A DNA stretch of 64,000 nt from CAILHX01 sp046155285 (GTDB lineage Bacteria; Pseudomonadota; Gammaproteobacteria; Burkholderiales; Methylophilaceae): assembly GCA_046155285.1 (NCBI GenBank), contig JBJXEA010000003.1, positions 1-64,000 of the forward strand, in the 5' to 3' direction. Every line of letters begins with the position of its first letter. Within the stretch, counting starts at the first letter, position 1. The translations under genes were made by a program, and so were the position numbers. Below, one piece after another: positions 31,661 to 40,112 of this stretch. Under the pieces are notes generated by a model, which did not search any database, had not been told where the DNA came from, and was given only the letters and a program-made list of their open reading frames with translations.

Positions 31661-32587
31661 ATGCAAACAGCGTTCATCAGTCATCCCGACACCCTGCTCC
31701 ACGTCATGGATGGCACTCATCCTGAATCCCCAGCCCGTATCACCGCGATTAAAGACAGGCTGGCCGCCACCGGCCTGCTCAAGCAACTCAAAGTTTATGA
31801 AGCGCCAGCCGCCACTGACGAGCAGCTTGAACGTGTGCATACGCATAATTACGTACAGCACATCCGTCACATCGCCCCACACGCAGGATTGGTGCGCTTA
31901 GACGGTGATACCGCCATGGGGCCCATGACGCTCGCTGCCGTGCTGCATCAAGTCGGTGCAGTAGTTCAGGGCGTGAATTTGGTGATGAGTGGTGAGGTGC
32001 AAAACGCCTTCTGCTGCGTGCGTCCGCCAGGCCACCACGCAGGCCGCGCCAACTCAGCCGGATTCTGCATCTTCAACGGCGTGGCTGTCGGCGTGGCACA
32101 TGCCATAGCAAAATACGGCATAGAACGCGCGGCGATTATAGATTTCGACGTACACCACGGTGATGGCACGGAAAATATCTTCAAAGACAATCCGAAAGTC
32201 ATGCTCTGTTCCACTTTTCAGCATCCGTTTTACCCCGGACGCGGCGCAGATAGCCGCACTCAGCGCATGGTCAACGTACCGCTCAAAGTTGGCACCGACG
32301 GCAAAGGTTTCCGCGCTGCCGTGGAAAACGAATTCTTACCCGCACTCACCCAATTCAAGCCGCAAATGGTGTTCGTCTCCGCCGGATTCGACGCACATCA
32401 GGACGACCCGCTGGCAGGCTTGAATCTAGTGCGTGAAGACTATATTTGGATTACCGAATTCATCATGGACATCGCCAAACAATATGCAAAAGACCGCGTA
32501 GTATCAGTGCTGGAAGGTGGCTATCACCTGCCCGCCTTGGCAGACAGCGCCGAAGCGCACGTCAGGACGTTGGCTGGGCTGCTATAA
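31661..32587 (+). CDS. Histone deacetylase-family (acetoin utilisation/acetylpolyamine) hydrolase
   Basis: A 308-aa arginase/deacetylase-fold zinc enzyme of the class II HDAC-like group. CVRPPGHHAGRANSAGFCIF has the tandem catalytic His; IIDFDVHHGDGTENIF supplies Asp/His zinc ligands and SAGFDAHQDDPLAG the last Asp. It could act on acetylated proteins, acetylpolyamines or small amides; the substrate is not evident. I chose the ATG at 31661, just after rsgA; the frame starts at 31589 inside rsgA. Confidence 0.9.
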   Translation: MQTAFISHPDTLLHVMDGTHPESPARITAIKDRLAATGLLKQLKVYEAPAATDEQLERVHTHNYVQHIRHIAPHAGLVRLDGDTAMGPMTLAAVLHQVGAVVQGVNLVMSGEVQNAFCCVRPPGHHAGRANSAGFCIFNGVAVGVAHAIAKYGIERAAIIDFDVHHGDGTENIFKDNPKVMLCSTFQHPFYPGRGADSRTQRMVNVPLKVGTDGKGFRAAVENEFLPALTQFKPQMVFVSAGFDAHQDDPLAGLNLVREDYIWITEFIMDIAKQYAKDRVVSVLEGGYHLPALADSAEAHVRTLAGLL

Positions 32588-32594
32588 TCCGCCC

Positions 32595-33050
32595 ATGCAA
32601 ATCACCACCCGCCTAGAGTTCGATGCCGGACACCGCATCCCCAGCCACAAAAGCCAATGCCGCAACCTGCACGGCCATCGTTATGCCATTGAAATCACCT
32701 TGTCAGGTGACATCATCGAACAAGAAAACACCTCAGAACAAGGCATGGTGATGGACTTCTCCGATGTCAAAGCCATTGCTAGACGTGAAGTTTTGGATAA
32801 ATGGGATCACGCATTCCTGGTATACAAAAACGACAAAACTGTGCTGGATTTCCTCAACACCCTGCCCGACCACAAGACCGTGGTCATGAATGAAGTTCCC
32901 ACCGCTGAGAACATGGCAGCTGAGGCGTTTCGTATCCTAAAAGCCTGCTATCAAGACACTTACGGCAATCATTTGAAATTGGAACGTGTGCGCCTCTTTG
33001 AAACGCCTAATAGCTGGGTGGATGCGTTAGGAACTGAACAATCAACTTAA
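32595..33050 (+). CDS. queD: 6-carboxy-5,6,7,8-tetrahydropterin synthase
   Basis: A 151-aa 6-pyruvoyl-tetrahydropterin-synthase-fold enzyme making the second intermediate of queuosine synthesis from dihydroneopterin triphosphate. FDAGHRIPSHKSQCRNLHGH carries the CxxxHxH signature: catalytic C22 and zinc His13, 27, 29. DKWDHAFLVY and PTAENMAAEAF are also typical. Start ATG 32595, 7 nt after the deacetylase stop. No other que genes are in the window. Confidence 0.93.
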   Translation: MQITTRLEFDAGHRIPSHKSQCRNLHGHRYAIEITLSGDIIEQENTSEQGMVMDFSDVKAIARREVLDKWDHAFLVYKNDKTVLDFLNTLPDHKTVVMNEVPTAENMAAEAFRILKACYQDTYGNHLKLERVRLFETPNSWVDALGTEQST

Positions 33051-33265
33051 CCGCTGCTCAAGCGAATCTCCACATCTCCTAAACTCACCACTTGCCCCAC
33101 TCGTATCTTGGCGGTCTTGCGCAACTCCTGCTGACCATCCACGCACACCACGCCTTCTGCCACCAGATGCTTGCCCGCACCTCCGCTATCACACACGCCA
33201 GTAAGTTTGAGCAATTGATTAAGCTCGACGAATTCGCCCTTGAGTTGAAAATCTATGGTTTGCAT
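33047..33265 (-). CDS. S4-domain RNA-binding protein (YbcJ-like)
   Basis: A 72-aa single S4 domain. FVELNQLLKLTGVCDSGGAG and VVCVDGQQELRKTAKIRVGQ match the small RNA-binding proteins of the YbcJ group, probably acting on rRNA or tRNA. Its start lies 13 nt inside the preceding methyltransferase gene, so it is translationally coupled. It converges with queD (4-nt overlap). Confidence 0.88.
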   Translation of the reverse strand: MQTIDFQLKGEFVELNQLLKLTGVCDSGGAGKHLVAEGVVCVDGQQELRKTAKIRVGQVVSLGDVEIRLSSG

Positions 33266-34083
33266 ATTGAGCTCACAAAAAATCTATCACTAAGTTCGGT
33301 CAACTCTAAAATATCCAACATTTCCTGCAAGCGCTCCGCCGCACGGCGATTTGCTTGCTCTTGTTTGCGGGCGATAATCAGTTCATTTTTCATCGAGTGC
33401 TCCCAGCCTACCAACTCCGTCACTGTGACTTGGTAACCCTGCGCTTCCAGTTGCAAACAGCGCAGCACGTTGGTCACTTGACTGCCGAATTCGCGGGTAT
33501 GGAGGGGATGACGCCATATCTCGGATAGCGCGTGTTTCATGGCTTGTGGCTTATTTTTCTTAAGTAACGCCGCCACTTCGGCCTGACAACACGGCACAAG
33601 GACGATGAATTTGGCCTGTTTCGCCAGCGCAAAACGAATGGCATCGTCGGTGGCGGTGTTGCAGGCGTGTAGCGCAGTGACCACATCCACGTTTGAAGGC
33701 AATGCGCCGGAGGTGATGGAATCGGTCACCGAGAAATTGAGAAAACTCATGCGCTCGAAACCCAGTCTTTTCGCCAGTTCCTGCGACTTTTCCACCAGCT
33801 CTGAACGGGTCTCAATGCCGAAGATGTGCGATGTTCCTGCTAACTCCTTAAAAAACAGATCGTAGAGGATGAAACCCAAGTAAGACTTGCCCGCGCCGTG
33901 GTCTACCAATTGGATGTCTTGCCCGACGTCCTTAAGCAGTGGCTCGATAAAATGGTAGAGATGGTTGACCTGTTTGAGTTTGCGGCGGCTGTCCTGATTC
34001 AGCTTGCCATCGCGGGTGAGGATGTGCAACTCCTTGAGCAGCTCGGTAGATTGGCCGGTGCGTAATTCCAAAGCATCAGCCAT
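33253..34083 (-). CDS. SAM-dependent methyltransferase (Methyltransf_32 / Trm13-like)
   Basis: A 276-aa class I methyltransferase-fold protein. LVDHGAGKSYLGFILYDLFF is an unusual SAM loop with K rather than a second Gly-x-Gly. It is followed by IFGIETRSELVEKS, TALHACNTATDDAIRFAL and LVPCCQAEVA. The HACxxATDxA and PCC blocks are typical of a family of predicted RNA methyltransferases distantly related to eukaryotic Trm13. It overlaps the membrane-protein gene by 8 nt and the S4 gene by 13 nt. An RNA target is inferred from the S4 partner. Confidence 0.75.
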   Translation of the reverse strand: MADALELRTGQSTELLKELHILTRDGKLNQDSRRKLKQVNHLYHFIEPLLKDVGQDIQLVDHGAGKSYLGFILYDLFFKELAGTSHIFGIETRSELVEKSQELAKRLGFERMSFLNFSVTDSITSGALPSNVDVVTALHACNTATDDAIRFALAKQAKFIVLVPCCQAEVAALLKKNKPQAMKHALSEIWRHPLHTREFGSQVTNVLRCLQLEAQGYQVTVTELVGWEHSMKNELIIARKQEQANRRAAERLQEMLDILELTELSDRFFVSSICKP

Positions 34084-34552
34084 GACGTTTTTGTCTGCGC
34101 CTGTACATGAACAAAAAAATCAGTCCCGCTACGTTAGAAAACCATATCGCCGGATGCGACCACGGAATGCCGTCTATCTTGAAGTCCGAAATCGGCCAAA
34201 ACATGGGCGTGGGGAAGTATTTGTAAGAATGAAACGGGAAATCCAGCACGATATGGAACGGCCAGCCCAGCATGACAAAGGCGTAGCGCTTATCCCACAG
34301 CGCCACCAGCCCTATCACCACACCGCACACCACAAAGCTGTGGCCGACGTTGTAACTCATGAACAGCCAAGTTGGAATACTGTCCAGGGGTGGCGGGCCC
34401 GGATGCCAATTACCGCTTCCCACCTGTATCGCCAGGAACAAGCCAAACGAAATCAAATCCGGCATCGCGCCAAAAAACAGTGCCAGCCAAGGCCAGCGCT
34501 TTTGCCCAAACAGGCCGTAACCCCATAGGGCATGACTTAAGGTATCTATCAC
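34076..34552 (-). CDS. Small polytopic membrane protein, YdjM-like (putative metal-dependent hydrolase)
   Basis: A 158-aa protein with about four hydrophobic segments. Conserved polar positions sit in the membrane: MIDTLSHALWGYGLFG, AMPDLISFGL, YNVGHSFVVCG and GWPFHIVLDFPFHSYKYFP. The His/Asp pattern resembles the YdjM/YfhO-type membrane-bound metal-dependent hydrolases. The substrate is unknown. It starts the three-gene run with the methyltransferase and S4 protein. Confidence 0.65.
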   Translation of the reverse strand: MIDTLSHALWGYGLFGQKRWPWLALFFGAMPDLISFGLFLAIQVGSGNWHPGPPPLDSIPTWLFMSYNVGHSFVVCGVVIGLVALWDKRYAFVMLGWPFHIVLDFPFHSYKYFPTPMFWPISDFKIDGIPWSHPAIWFSNVAGLIFLFMYRRRQKRHG

Positions 34553-34633
34553 ATACCCCCTGCCGAATGGCTCATGCGCAATTCATCCGATTGCAATCTA
34601 ATTAGTAAAAAATCCAACATTAAATTACTCCAA

Positions 34634-34658
34634 TGGTTTGTATAGATATTACAAACCA
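34634..34658 (+). promoter_or_regulatory. Inverted repeat upstream of the PEP-CTERM gene
   Basis: TGGTTTGTA (34634-34642) and TACAAACCA (34650-34658) are perfect complements 7 bp apart, centred about 45 bp before the ATG at 34691, in A+T-rich DNA. This is a likely operator or regulator site; the factor is unknown. Confidence 0.5.
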
Positions 34659-34690
34659 ATTCTAAACTATCTATCAGGAAGAAATGACCT

Positions 34691-36103
34691 ATGAAGAAAT
34701 TGATTATTGCCTCCATCGTTTCCGGACTGTTTGCCGCTTCCGCACAAGCTGCGCCCAGTCTGATTGCCGTTGGCAGCCTCACCAACACGACCGATCTCTC
34801 CGGATTAACTGGCACACTGGAAAACGGCATTGACCACGGCAACACCTTGGGTGGTATTGGTTCTGGTCTAGCTTGGGCAGGCGGTAATACCTTTTTGGCG
34901 CTGCCAGACCGCGGCCCGAACGCAACCGTATGGAATGCTGGCGTTGATAACACCACTTCCTACATTGCGCGTATGCAAACAGTCACGCTGGGACTCACCG
35001 CTAGTCCCAGCGGCTCTTTGCCTTACACTCTGACCCCAACGCTCACCGGCACCACCTTGTTCTACAGCAATACTGCGCTTAATTATGGCGCTGTCACCCC
35101 TGCTGCTAATACTGCTGGCAAGTTCTACTTCGATGGTCGCTCTGACAACTTCTCGGTTGGTGGCTCTACCAACGCCAATAATGCTCGCCTAGACCCAGAA
35201 GGCATCCGCATGTCCAACGACGGCAAGAGTGTATTTGTGAGCGACGAGTACGGTCCTTACGTGTATCAATTCGACCGCACGACGGGTCAGCGCATTAATT
35301 CATTCGCGCTGCCTACTGCATTCACCGCTAACAATCTGAGTCCAAACGGCGCTATCGAAATCAGTGGCAACACCAGTGGTCGCGTAGCCAATAAAGGCAT
35401 GGAAGGCCTGGCAATTTCTCCCGATGGCAAGACCTTGTTTGGCTTTGAGCAAAGCCCATTGATCCAAGATGGTGGCGACGGTGGTCGTGCCAACCGCATC
35501 GTCAGCATTGATGTTGCTACCGGCGCTACCAAGCAATTCGTCTATGACAACAAGATTGGCACAAAAACCTATAACAGCAGCGAAGTTCTTGCCATCAACA
35601 GCAATGAGCTGCTGGTGTTGGAACGTGACGGCAAAGGCAAGGGTGATGGTAGCTCCGCCGTGATCAAGCAAATATACAAAGTGAACCTGAGCGGCGCCAC
35701 CGACATCAGCCTGCTGAATGGCGGCTTGGGTATCAGTGGTGAAGCTAATCTTTTGCCTTATGCGGTCAACAAATCGTTGTTCTTGGACTTGAAGACTTCT
35801 CTCAATGCCGCCGGAATTACTGACACCAATATTCCCGCCAAGCTGGAAGGCATGGCTTTTGGTGAAGATATTATCGAAGGCGCAACCACCTTTCATACAC
35901 TCTATGTCGCCAACGACAATGACTTTGTGCCAGGCGTTGCAGGTTCTAATAACTTCTACGTGTTCAAATTCACGGATGCCGACCTCGGCGTGACTGCTGG
36001 CTTCCAAAACCAGCAAATCGCCGCCGTGCCAGAGCCTGAGTCCTACGCCATGATGTTGCTGGGTCTTGGTTTGATAGGTTTTGTAGCACGTCGTAAGAAA
36101 TAA
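34691..36103 (+). CDS. Phytase-like esterase domain protein with PEP-CTERM sorting signal
   Basis: A 470-aa exported protein. A signal peptide (IIASIVSGLFAASAQA) is followed by the esterase-like phytase-family beta-propeller region with LAWAGGNTFLALPDRGPNA, RLDPEGIRMSNDGKSVFVS and GMEGLAISPDGKTLFGF. The C-terminus reads VPEPESYAMMLLGLGL plus a hydrophobic run and RRKK, a textbook PEP-CTERM signal. Exosortase EpsH removes such tails and the proteins reach the surface or matrix, so an exosortase must be encoded elsewhere. Phosphatase activity is only inferred. A strong bidirectional terminator follows. Confidence 0.92.
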   Translation: MKKLIIASIVSGLFAASAQAAPSLIAVGSLTNTTDLSGLTGTLENGIDHGNTLGGIGSGLAWAGGNTFLALPDRGPNATVWNAGVDNTTSYIARMQTVTLGLTASPSGSLPYTLTPTLTGTTLFYSNTALNYGAVTPAANTAGKFYFDGRSDNFSVGGSTNANNARLDPEGIRMSNDGKSVFVSDEYGPYVYQFDRTTGQRINSFALPTAFTANNLSPNGAIEISGNTSGRVANKGMEGLAISPDGKTLFGFEQSPLIQDGGDGGRANRIVSIDVATGATKQFVYDNKIGTKTYNSSEVLAINSNELLVLERDGKGKGDGSSAVIKQIYKVNLSGATDISLLNGGLGISGEANLLPYAVNKSLFLDLKTSLNAAGITDTNIPAKLEGMAFGEDIIEGATTFHTLYVANDNDFVPGVAGSNNFYVFKFTDADLGVTAGFQNQQIAAVPEPESYAMMLLGLGLIGFVARRKK

Positions 36104-36121
36104 TCAGTTGTAGCCTTTAGT

Positions 36122-36150
36122 AAAAAAGCCCTCGATTTGAGGGCTTTTTT
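36122..36150. terminator. Bidirectional rho-independent terminator
   Basis: AAAAAAGCCCTC (36122-36133) and GAGGGCTTTTTT (36139-36150) are exact complements around GATTT. It serves the PEP-CTERM gene on the plus strand and the chemoreceptor gene on the minus strand, whose stop codon lies at its edge. Confidence 0.92.
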
Positions 36151-37783
36151 ATTTGGAAAACTCAGCAGACTGATTAAAGTAGGCGAAGCATTCTTTGACC
36201 TGTTGACGCGCCGCTGGGCTGATATCCACAAACTCCAGCGCACATAGCTGCTTGCCGCCTTCCTCACGCTGCCAAGCCACTCGCGCCTTAATCTGCACCG
36301 GCGGCTGCTTGCCATACTGGTCCACATCGTCGCATGGCATGTGGAAAGTGACTTCTATCGGCGCATCCTTGTTCAAGCGCTGGCTAACACCGAAACTCAT
36401 CCCGGTCATCGAAAAATCGCGGGTGATGGCTTTGCGTAGCTCAGGGCCTTGGCGCAGTTCCAACATCAAGCTTTTATCCGTTCGTGGCACGGTACGCCTT
36501 TCATCTTGCAAGGCATTAGAGGCAGCATAGTGCGCAAACTTAAAGTCCGCCATCAAGTCATTCAGCTTACCGCTAATGCCGCGCAAATTCTCGCCTATCG
36601 TCGCCGTCGCTTCGACCTTAGTGCTGTTTTCTTTGAGTGTGGAGAAAAGCATTTGCAGCGTGGTTTGCAGTTGTTGGAAGTTATTGAGTTGCTCTTGGCA
36701 GGCGTCGGCAATCGCCATATTGGCCTGCGCCGTTTCTACCGAATTATTCGCCATTTGCTGTATGGTCTGCGCGGTTTTACTGGTGTCGGTCTGCGTTGTG
36801 ACCACCTTGTCCACCACCACCGACATCGCCTTGGTCACCTGCAACACTTTGTCGGAAAGCTGATTGATAATGCCTCCAACTTCCCCAGCAGAATTTGAAG
36901 TGCGTACCGCCAGCTTGCGCACCTCATCTGCCACCACGGCGAACCCGCGCCCATATTCACCGGCACGCGCGGCCTCAATCGCAGCATTCAGCGCTAACAG
37001 ATTAGTCTGCGCGGAAATTTCCAAAATGGTGCTGACAATATCGTGAATCTTCTGCGCCGATTGCTCCAGCTCCTGAATCTGCTGCGAGGCATGATTCACT
37101 TCGCTCATGGTGTCATCCATCGCACCCACGTTAACATTGACGCTGGCAATGCCTTCTTGCGCCAAAGACTCAACCTGCTTGGAGTATTCGGTAGCCTTCC
37201 CCGCCTGTTTTTGCACTCTTTCCGAGAGCATATGTAGCTCCATCATCGCCACCGTCACCTCGATGGAGCGCTCTTCTTGCTGATGCCCCACGCGAGAAAT
37301 CTCGTGCGAGATGGTCGTGACTTGAATCGCTGACTGGTTCATGTGCTGACTATTGTCTTCCACCTGCCCCAACACGGTATTAAAACGCTCCAGCACAGAA
37401 TTGAAAATCTTTTCCAACACCCCTATTTCGTCGTGCGAAGTGGTTTCTATGTGATGCGTGAGATCGCCTTTTTCCACCTGCTGCAAGGAGTGGCAAAGGC
37501 GCTGAATAGGCTTGACGAACAAGCTTGCGACAAAGGCAATGACAAAAAACTGCACTAAAAATTCAAGGCCAGATTCCCAGACTGAACTCAAAATATAGTG
37601 ACTACGGTTATCTGCCAACTGCTGAATTACCGTTTCAGAAACACCGCTGGCTTTGGCAATATCCACCATTTTCTGCAACTCATGTGCCGCCAGCACACGG
37701 TTGTAGATGGTTGTGACGATGGTCACCGCAAAAAAGTAGATTTGCAGCTTCCAGCGTATGCTCAGACTAGAAAACCATTTCAT
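36149..37783 (-). CDS. Methyl-accepting chemotaxis protein with C-terminal PilZ domain
   Basis: A 544-aa chemoreceptor. TM1 lies near residues 10-28 and TM2 near 70-92, with only about 40 residues between them, so it lacks a large ligand domain. A HAMP segment follows, then the signalling hairpin ILEISAQTNLLALNAAIEAA and RGFAVVADEVRKLA. The C-terminus is a PilZ domain: RRTVPR near 427 gives RxxxR and DFSMTG near 456 gives DxSxxG, the two c-di-GMP-binding motifs. I chose the ATG at 37783 (GGGAG 8 nt upstream). It probably links c-di-GMP to motility or taxis signalling. Confidence 0.9.
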   Translation of the reverse strand: MKWFSSLSIRWKLQIYFFAVTIVTTIYNRVLAAHELQKMVDIAKASGVSETVIQQLADNRSHYILSSVWESGLEFLVQFFVIAFVASLFVKPIQRLCHSLQQVEKGDLTHHIETTSHDEIGVLEKIFNSVLERFNTVLGQVEDNSQHMNQSAIQVTTISHEISRVGHQQEERSIEVTVAMMELHMLSERVQKQAGKATEYSKQVESLAQEGIASVNVNVGAMDDTMSEVNHASQQIQELEQSAQKIHDIVSTILEISAQTNLLALNAAIEAARAGEYGRGFAVVADEVRKLAVRTSNSAGEVGGIINQLSDKVLQVTKAMSVVVDKVVTTQTDTSKTAQTIQQMANNSVETAQANMAIADACQEQLNNFQQLQTTLQMLFSTLKENSTKVEATATIGENLRGISGKLNDLMADFKFAHYAASNALQDERRTVPRTDKSLMLELRQGPELRKAITRDFSMTGMSFGVSQRLNKDAPIEVTFHMPCDDVDQYGKQPPVQIKARVAWQREEGGKQLCALEFVDISPAARQQVKECFAYFNQSAEFSK

Positions 37784-37915
37784 GATATTGACTCCCTCAA
37801 TCATTCATCTGCATCACCAACAATCAAATCCAATGATGGGTTAAAGATTGGATATGCATCTCAACCCAGTAAATACAACATTCTAGTCGAATAATATGAC
37901 GCTTCAAGTACTAAA

Positions 37916-37946
37916 AAAATGGCGGATGCATTGCATCCGCCATTTT
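37916..37946 (-). terminator. Terminator of the small lipoprotein gene
   Basis: AAAATGGCGGATGC (37916-37929) and GCATCCGCCATTTT (37933-37946) form a perfect 14-bp stem with a 3-nt loop. On the minus strand it is followed by further T residues, 27 nt after the stop. Confidence 0.88.
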
Positions 37947-37973
37947 CTCGTAAAAGATTAAAGCGAAAGCCGA

Positions 37974-38228
37974 TTACTTAGCTGCTTCTGCAGGTGCAGC
38001 CTCTACAGACGGGGCTTCAGTGGGAGCAGCCTCAGCAGGTGCGGCTTCTGCTGCTGGAGGAACCCAACCACCCGGCTCTTCTTTCACTGCTTCTGGTGCT
38101 GCGGGTGCAGCTTCAACCGGCGCCGCTGCTTCAGTAGGTGCTGCAGCCTCTTTATCTTTTGCGCCACATGCACTCAATAACATGGTCGCAACAAATAAAG
38201 CAGCAATCGATTTAATTAGCGTATTCAT
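37974..38228 (-). CDS. Small Ala/Pro/Glu-rich lipoprotein
   Basis: An 84-aa protein. The signal peptide ends in the lipobox LLSAC, so the mature N-terminus is a lipidated Cys at about residue 21. The remainder is low-complexity Ala/Pro/Glu (repeats of EAAPAEAA and PTEA) with one GGWVPP insert and a single lysine cluster, probably unstructured. I chose the ATG at 38228, 5 nt after AAGGA; the frame extends far upstream without coding character. Function unknown. Confidence 0.82.
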   Translation of the reverse strand: MNTLIKSIAALFVATMLLSACGAKDKEAAAPTEAAAPVEAAPAAPEAVKEEPGGWVPPAAEAAPAEAAPTEAPSVEAAPAEAAK

Positions 38229-38404
38229 AAAGTTCCTTAAAGTTAATGTTAGATAAATGTCGGACTGATTGACCATGAAATTATAACGCACCAAAAAATT
38301 TAGCATATCCATCTTTTTGGGGCATAAAATCATGCATTCATGTGCCAATGACGACCTGACAGTCCTGTATGAGCAATCTTCGTGCCTGCTCAAGCAAGGA
38401 AAAT

Positions 38405-40069
38405 TTAACGACTGATAGGCTTGTAGCGTATACGCTTGGGCTTGGCACCCTCTTCGCCCAGCCGTTTCTTCTTGTCTTCCTCATATTCCTGATAATTGCC
38501 GTTGAAGAACGTCCACTGAGAATTGCCTTCCGCCGCCAAGATGTGCGTCGCGATGCGGTCGAGAAACCAGCGATCATGCGAAGTTACCAGCACACAACCA
38601 GCGAATTCCAGCAGTGCGTCTTCCAATGCACGCAGGGTTTCCACGTCCAAGTCATTGGATGGTTCATCCAGCAACAGCACGTTACCGCCAGCAATCAAAG
38701 TCTTGGCCAGATGCAACCGCCCGCGCTCACCACCAGAAAGACTACCGACGAGCTTGGCTTGGTCGCCGCCCTTGAAGTTGAAGCGCCCGACATAAGCACG
38801 GCTGGGCATCTCGAACTTGCCCACGGTCAGAATATCCGCCCCGCCGGCAATCGCCTCGAACACCGTTTTTTCATCTTCCAAGCCCTCGCGCGTCTGCTCC
38901 ACCGCTGCAATCTTAACCGTAGGCCCCACCACAATCTCACCGCTGTCCGGCTTTTCCTTTTCCATAATCATGCGGAACAGCGTGGATTTACCCGCACCGT
39001 TAGGGCCAATCACGCCCACAATCGCGCCGGGCGGGATGCTAAATGACAAATTATCAATCAGCAAACGGTCGCCAAAGGCTTTAGATACGCCATTGAATTC
39101 GATAACCTTATCACCCAAACGCTCGCCCAGCGGGATGAAAATCTCTTGGGTTTCGTTGCGTTTTTGATATTCCACCGAATTAAGCTCTTCAAAGCGCCCA
39201 AGCCGCGCCTTGCTCTTGGCCTGCCGCGCCTTGGGATTCTGTCGCACCCATTCCAGCTCGGTCTTCATCGCCTTCATGTGGGCATCCACCTGCTTGTTCT
39301 CCTGCTCCAGCCGCGCCTCTTTTTGCTCCAGCCAGCTTGAATAATTACCCTTCCACGGAATGCCGCGACCGCGATCCAGCTCCAAAATCCATTCGGCGGC
39401 GTTGTCGAGGAAATATCTATCATGAGTCACCGCCACCACAGTGCCGGGGAAGCGCACCAGATATTGCTCCAGCCACTCCACGGATTCAGCATCCAAATGG
39501 TTAGTCGGCTCATCCAGCAACAACATATCCGGCTTGGAAAGCAACAATTTACACAACGCCACGCGGCGCTTTTCACCGCCAGAAAGCGGAGCAATCTTGG
39601 CATCCCAAGGCGGCAAGCGCAGCGCATCGGCGGCGATTTCCAACTGCGTGTCGAGGTCAGCGCCACTGGCCGCGATAATGTTCTCGTACTTGGCCTGCTC
39701 TTCCGCCAGCTTGTCAAAGTCGGCATCCGGCTCGCTATAAGCCGCATATACTTCTTCCAACTTTTGCTTGGCCTCATGCACCGCGCCCAAGCCCGATTCC
39801 ACCTCTTCGCGCACGGTTTTATTAGGGTCTAGCTCCGGCTCCTGCGGCAAATAACCAATAGAAACCCCCGGCTGATGCTGCACCTCACCCTCAAACTCAT
39901 GATCGGCATTGGCCATGATGCGTAACACCGTGGATTTACCAGAACCATTCAATCCCAGCAAGCCAATCTTGGCTCCGGGGAAAAACGATAGGGAAATGTC
40001 TTTAATAATCTGACGTTTAGGGGGAACTATCTTGCTCACGCGGAGCATAGACATGACGTATTGAGCCAT
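38405..40069 (-). CDS. ettA: Energy-dependent translational throttle protein EttA
   Basis: A 554-aa ABC-F ATPase (usual 555) that binds the ribosomal E site and gates the first peptide bond according to ADP/ATP. It begins MAQYVMSMLRVSKIVPPKRQ. Two Walker A loops (GLNGSGKST, GPNGAGKST), two LSGGE signatures and the arm segment between the first LLLDEPTNHLDAESVEWLEQ and the linker (about residues 95-140) identify EttA rather than Uup. No membrane part. Confidence 0.96.
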   Translation of the reverse strand: MAQYVMSMLRVSKIVPPKRQIIKDISLSFFPGAKIGLLGLNGSGKSTVLRIMANADHEFEGEVQHQPGVSIGYLPQEPELDPNKTVREEVESGLGAVHEAKQKLEEVYAAYSEPDADFDKLAEEQAKYENIIAASGADLDTQLEIAADALRLPPWDAKIAPLSGGEKRRVALCKLLLSKPDMLLLDEPTNHLDAESVEWLEQYLVRFPGTVVAVTHDRYFLDNAAEWILELDRGRGIPWKGNYSSWLEQKEARLEQENKQVDAHMKAMKTELEWVRQNPKARQAKSKARLGRFEELNSVEYQKRNETQEIFIPLGERLGDKVIEFNGVSKAFGDRLLIDNLSFSIPPGAIVGVIGPNGAGKSTLFRMIMEKEKPDSGEIVVGPTVKIAAVEQTREGLEDEKTVFEAIAGGADILTVGKFEMPSRAYVGRFNFKGGDQAKLVGSLSGGERGRLHLAKTLIAGGNVLLLDEPSNDLDVETLRALEDALLEFAGCVLVTSHDRWFLDRIATHILAAEGNSQWTFFNGNYQEYEEDKKKRLGEEGAKPKRIRYKPISR

Positions 40070-40112
40070 AGTTTTTTAAGGGTCTGTAGAAGGTGAAAAA
40101 AGAAGCTGTAGC

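Noticed and set aside
35300..36016. A 238-codon minus-strand frame inside the PEP-CTERM gene
   Set aside because: It is the complementary frame of a clearly coding, conserved gene and has no start signal or motifs.
38369..39046. A 225-codon plus-strand frame over ettA
   Set aside because: A shadow of the conserved ABC-F gene on the opposite strand.
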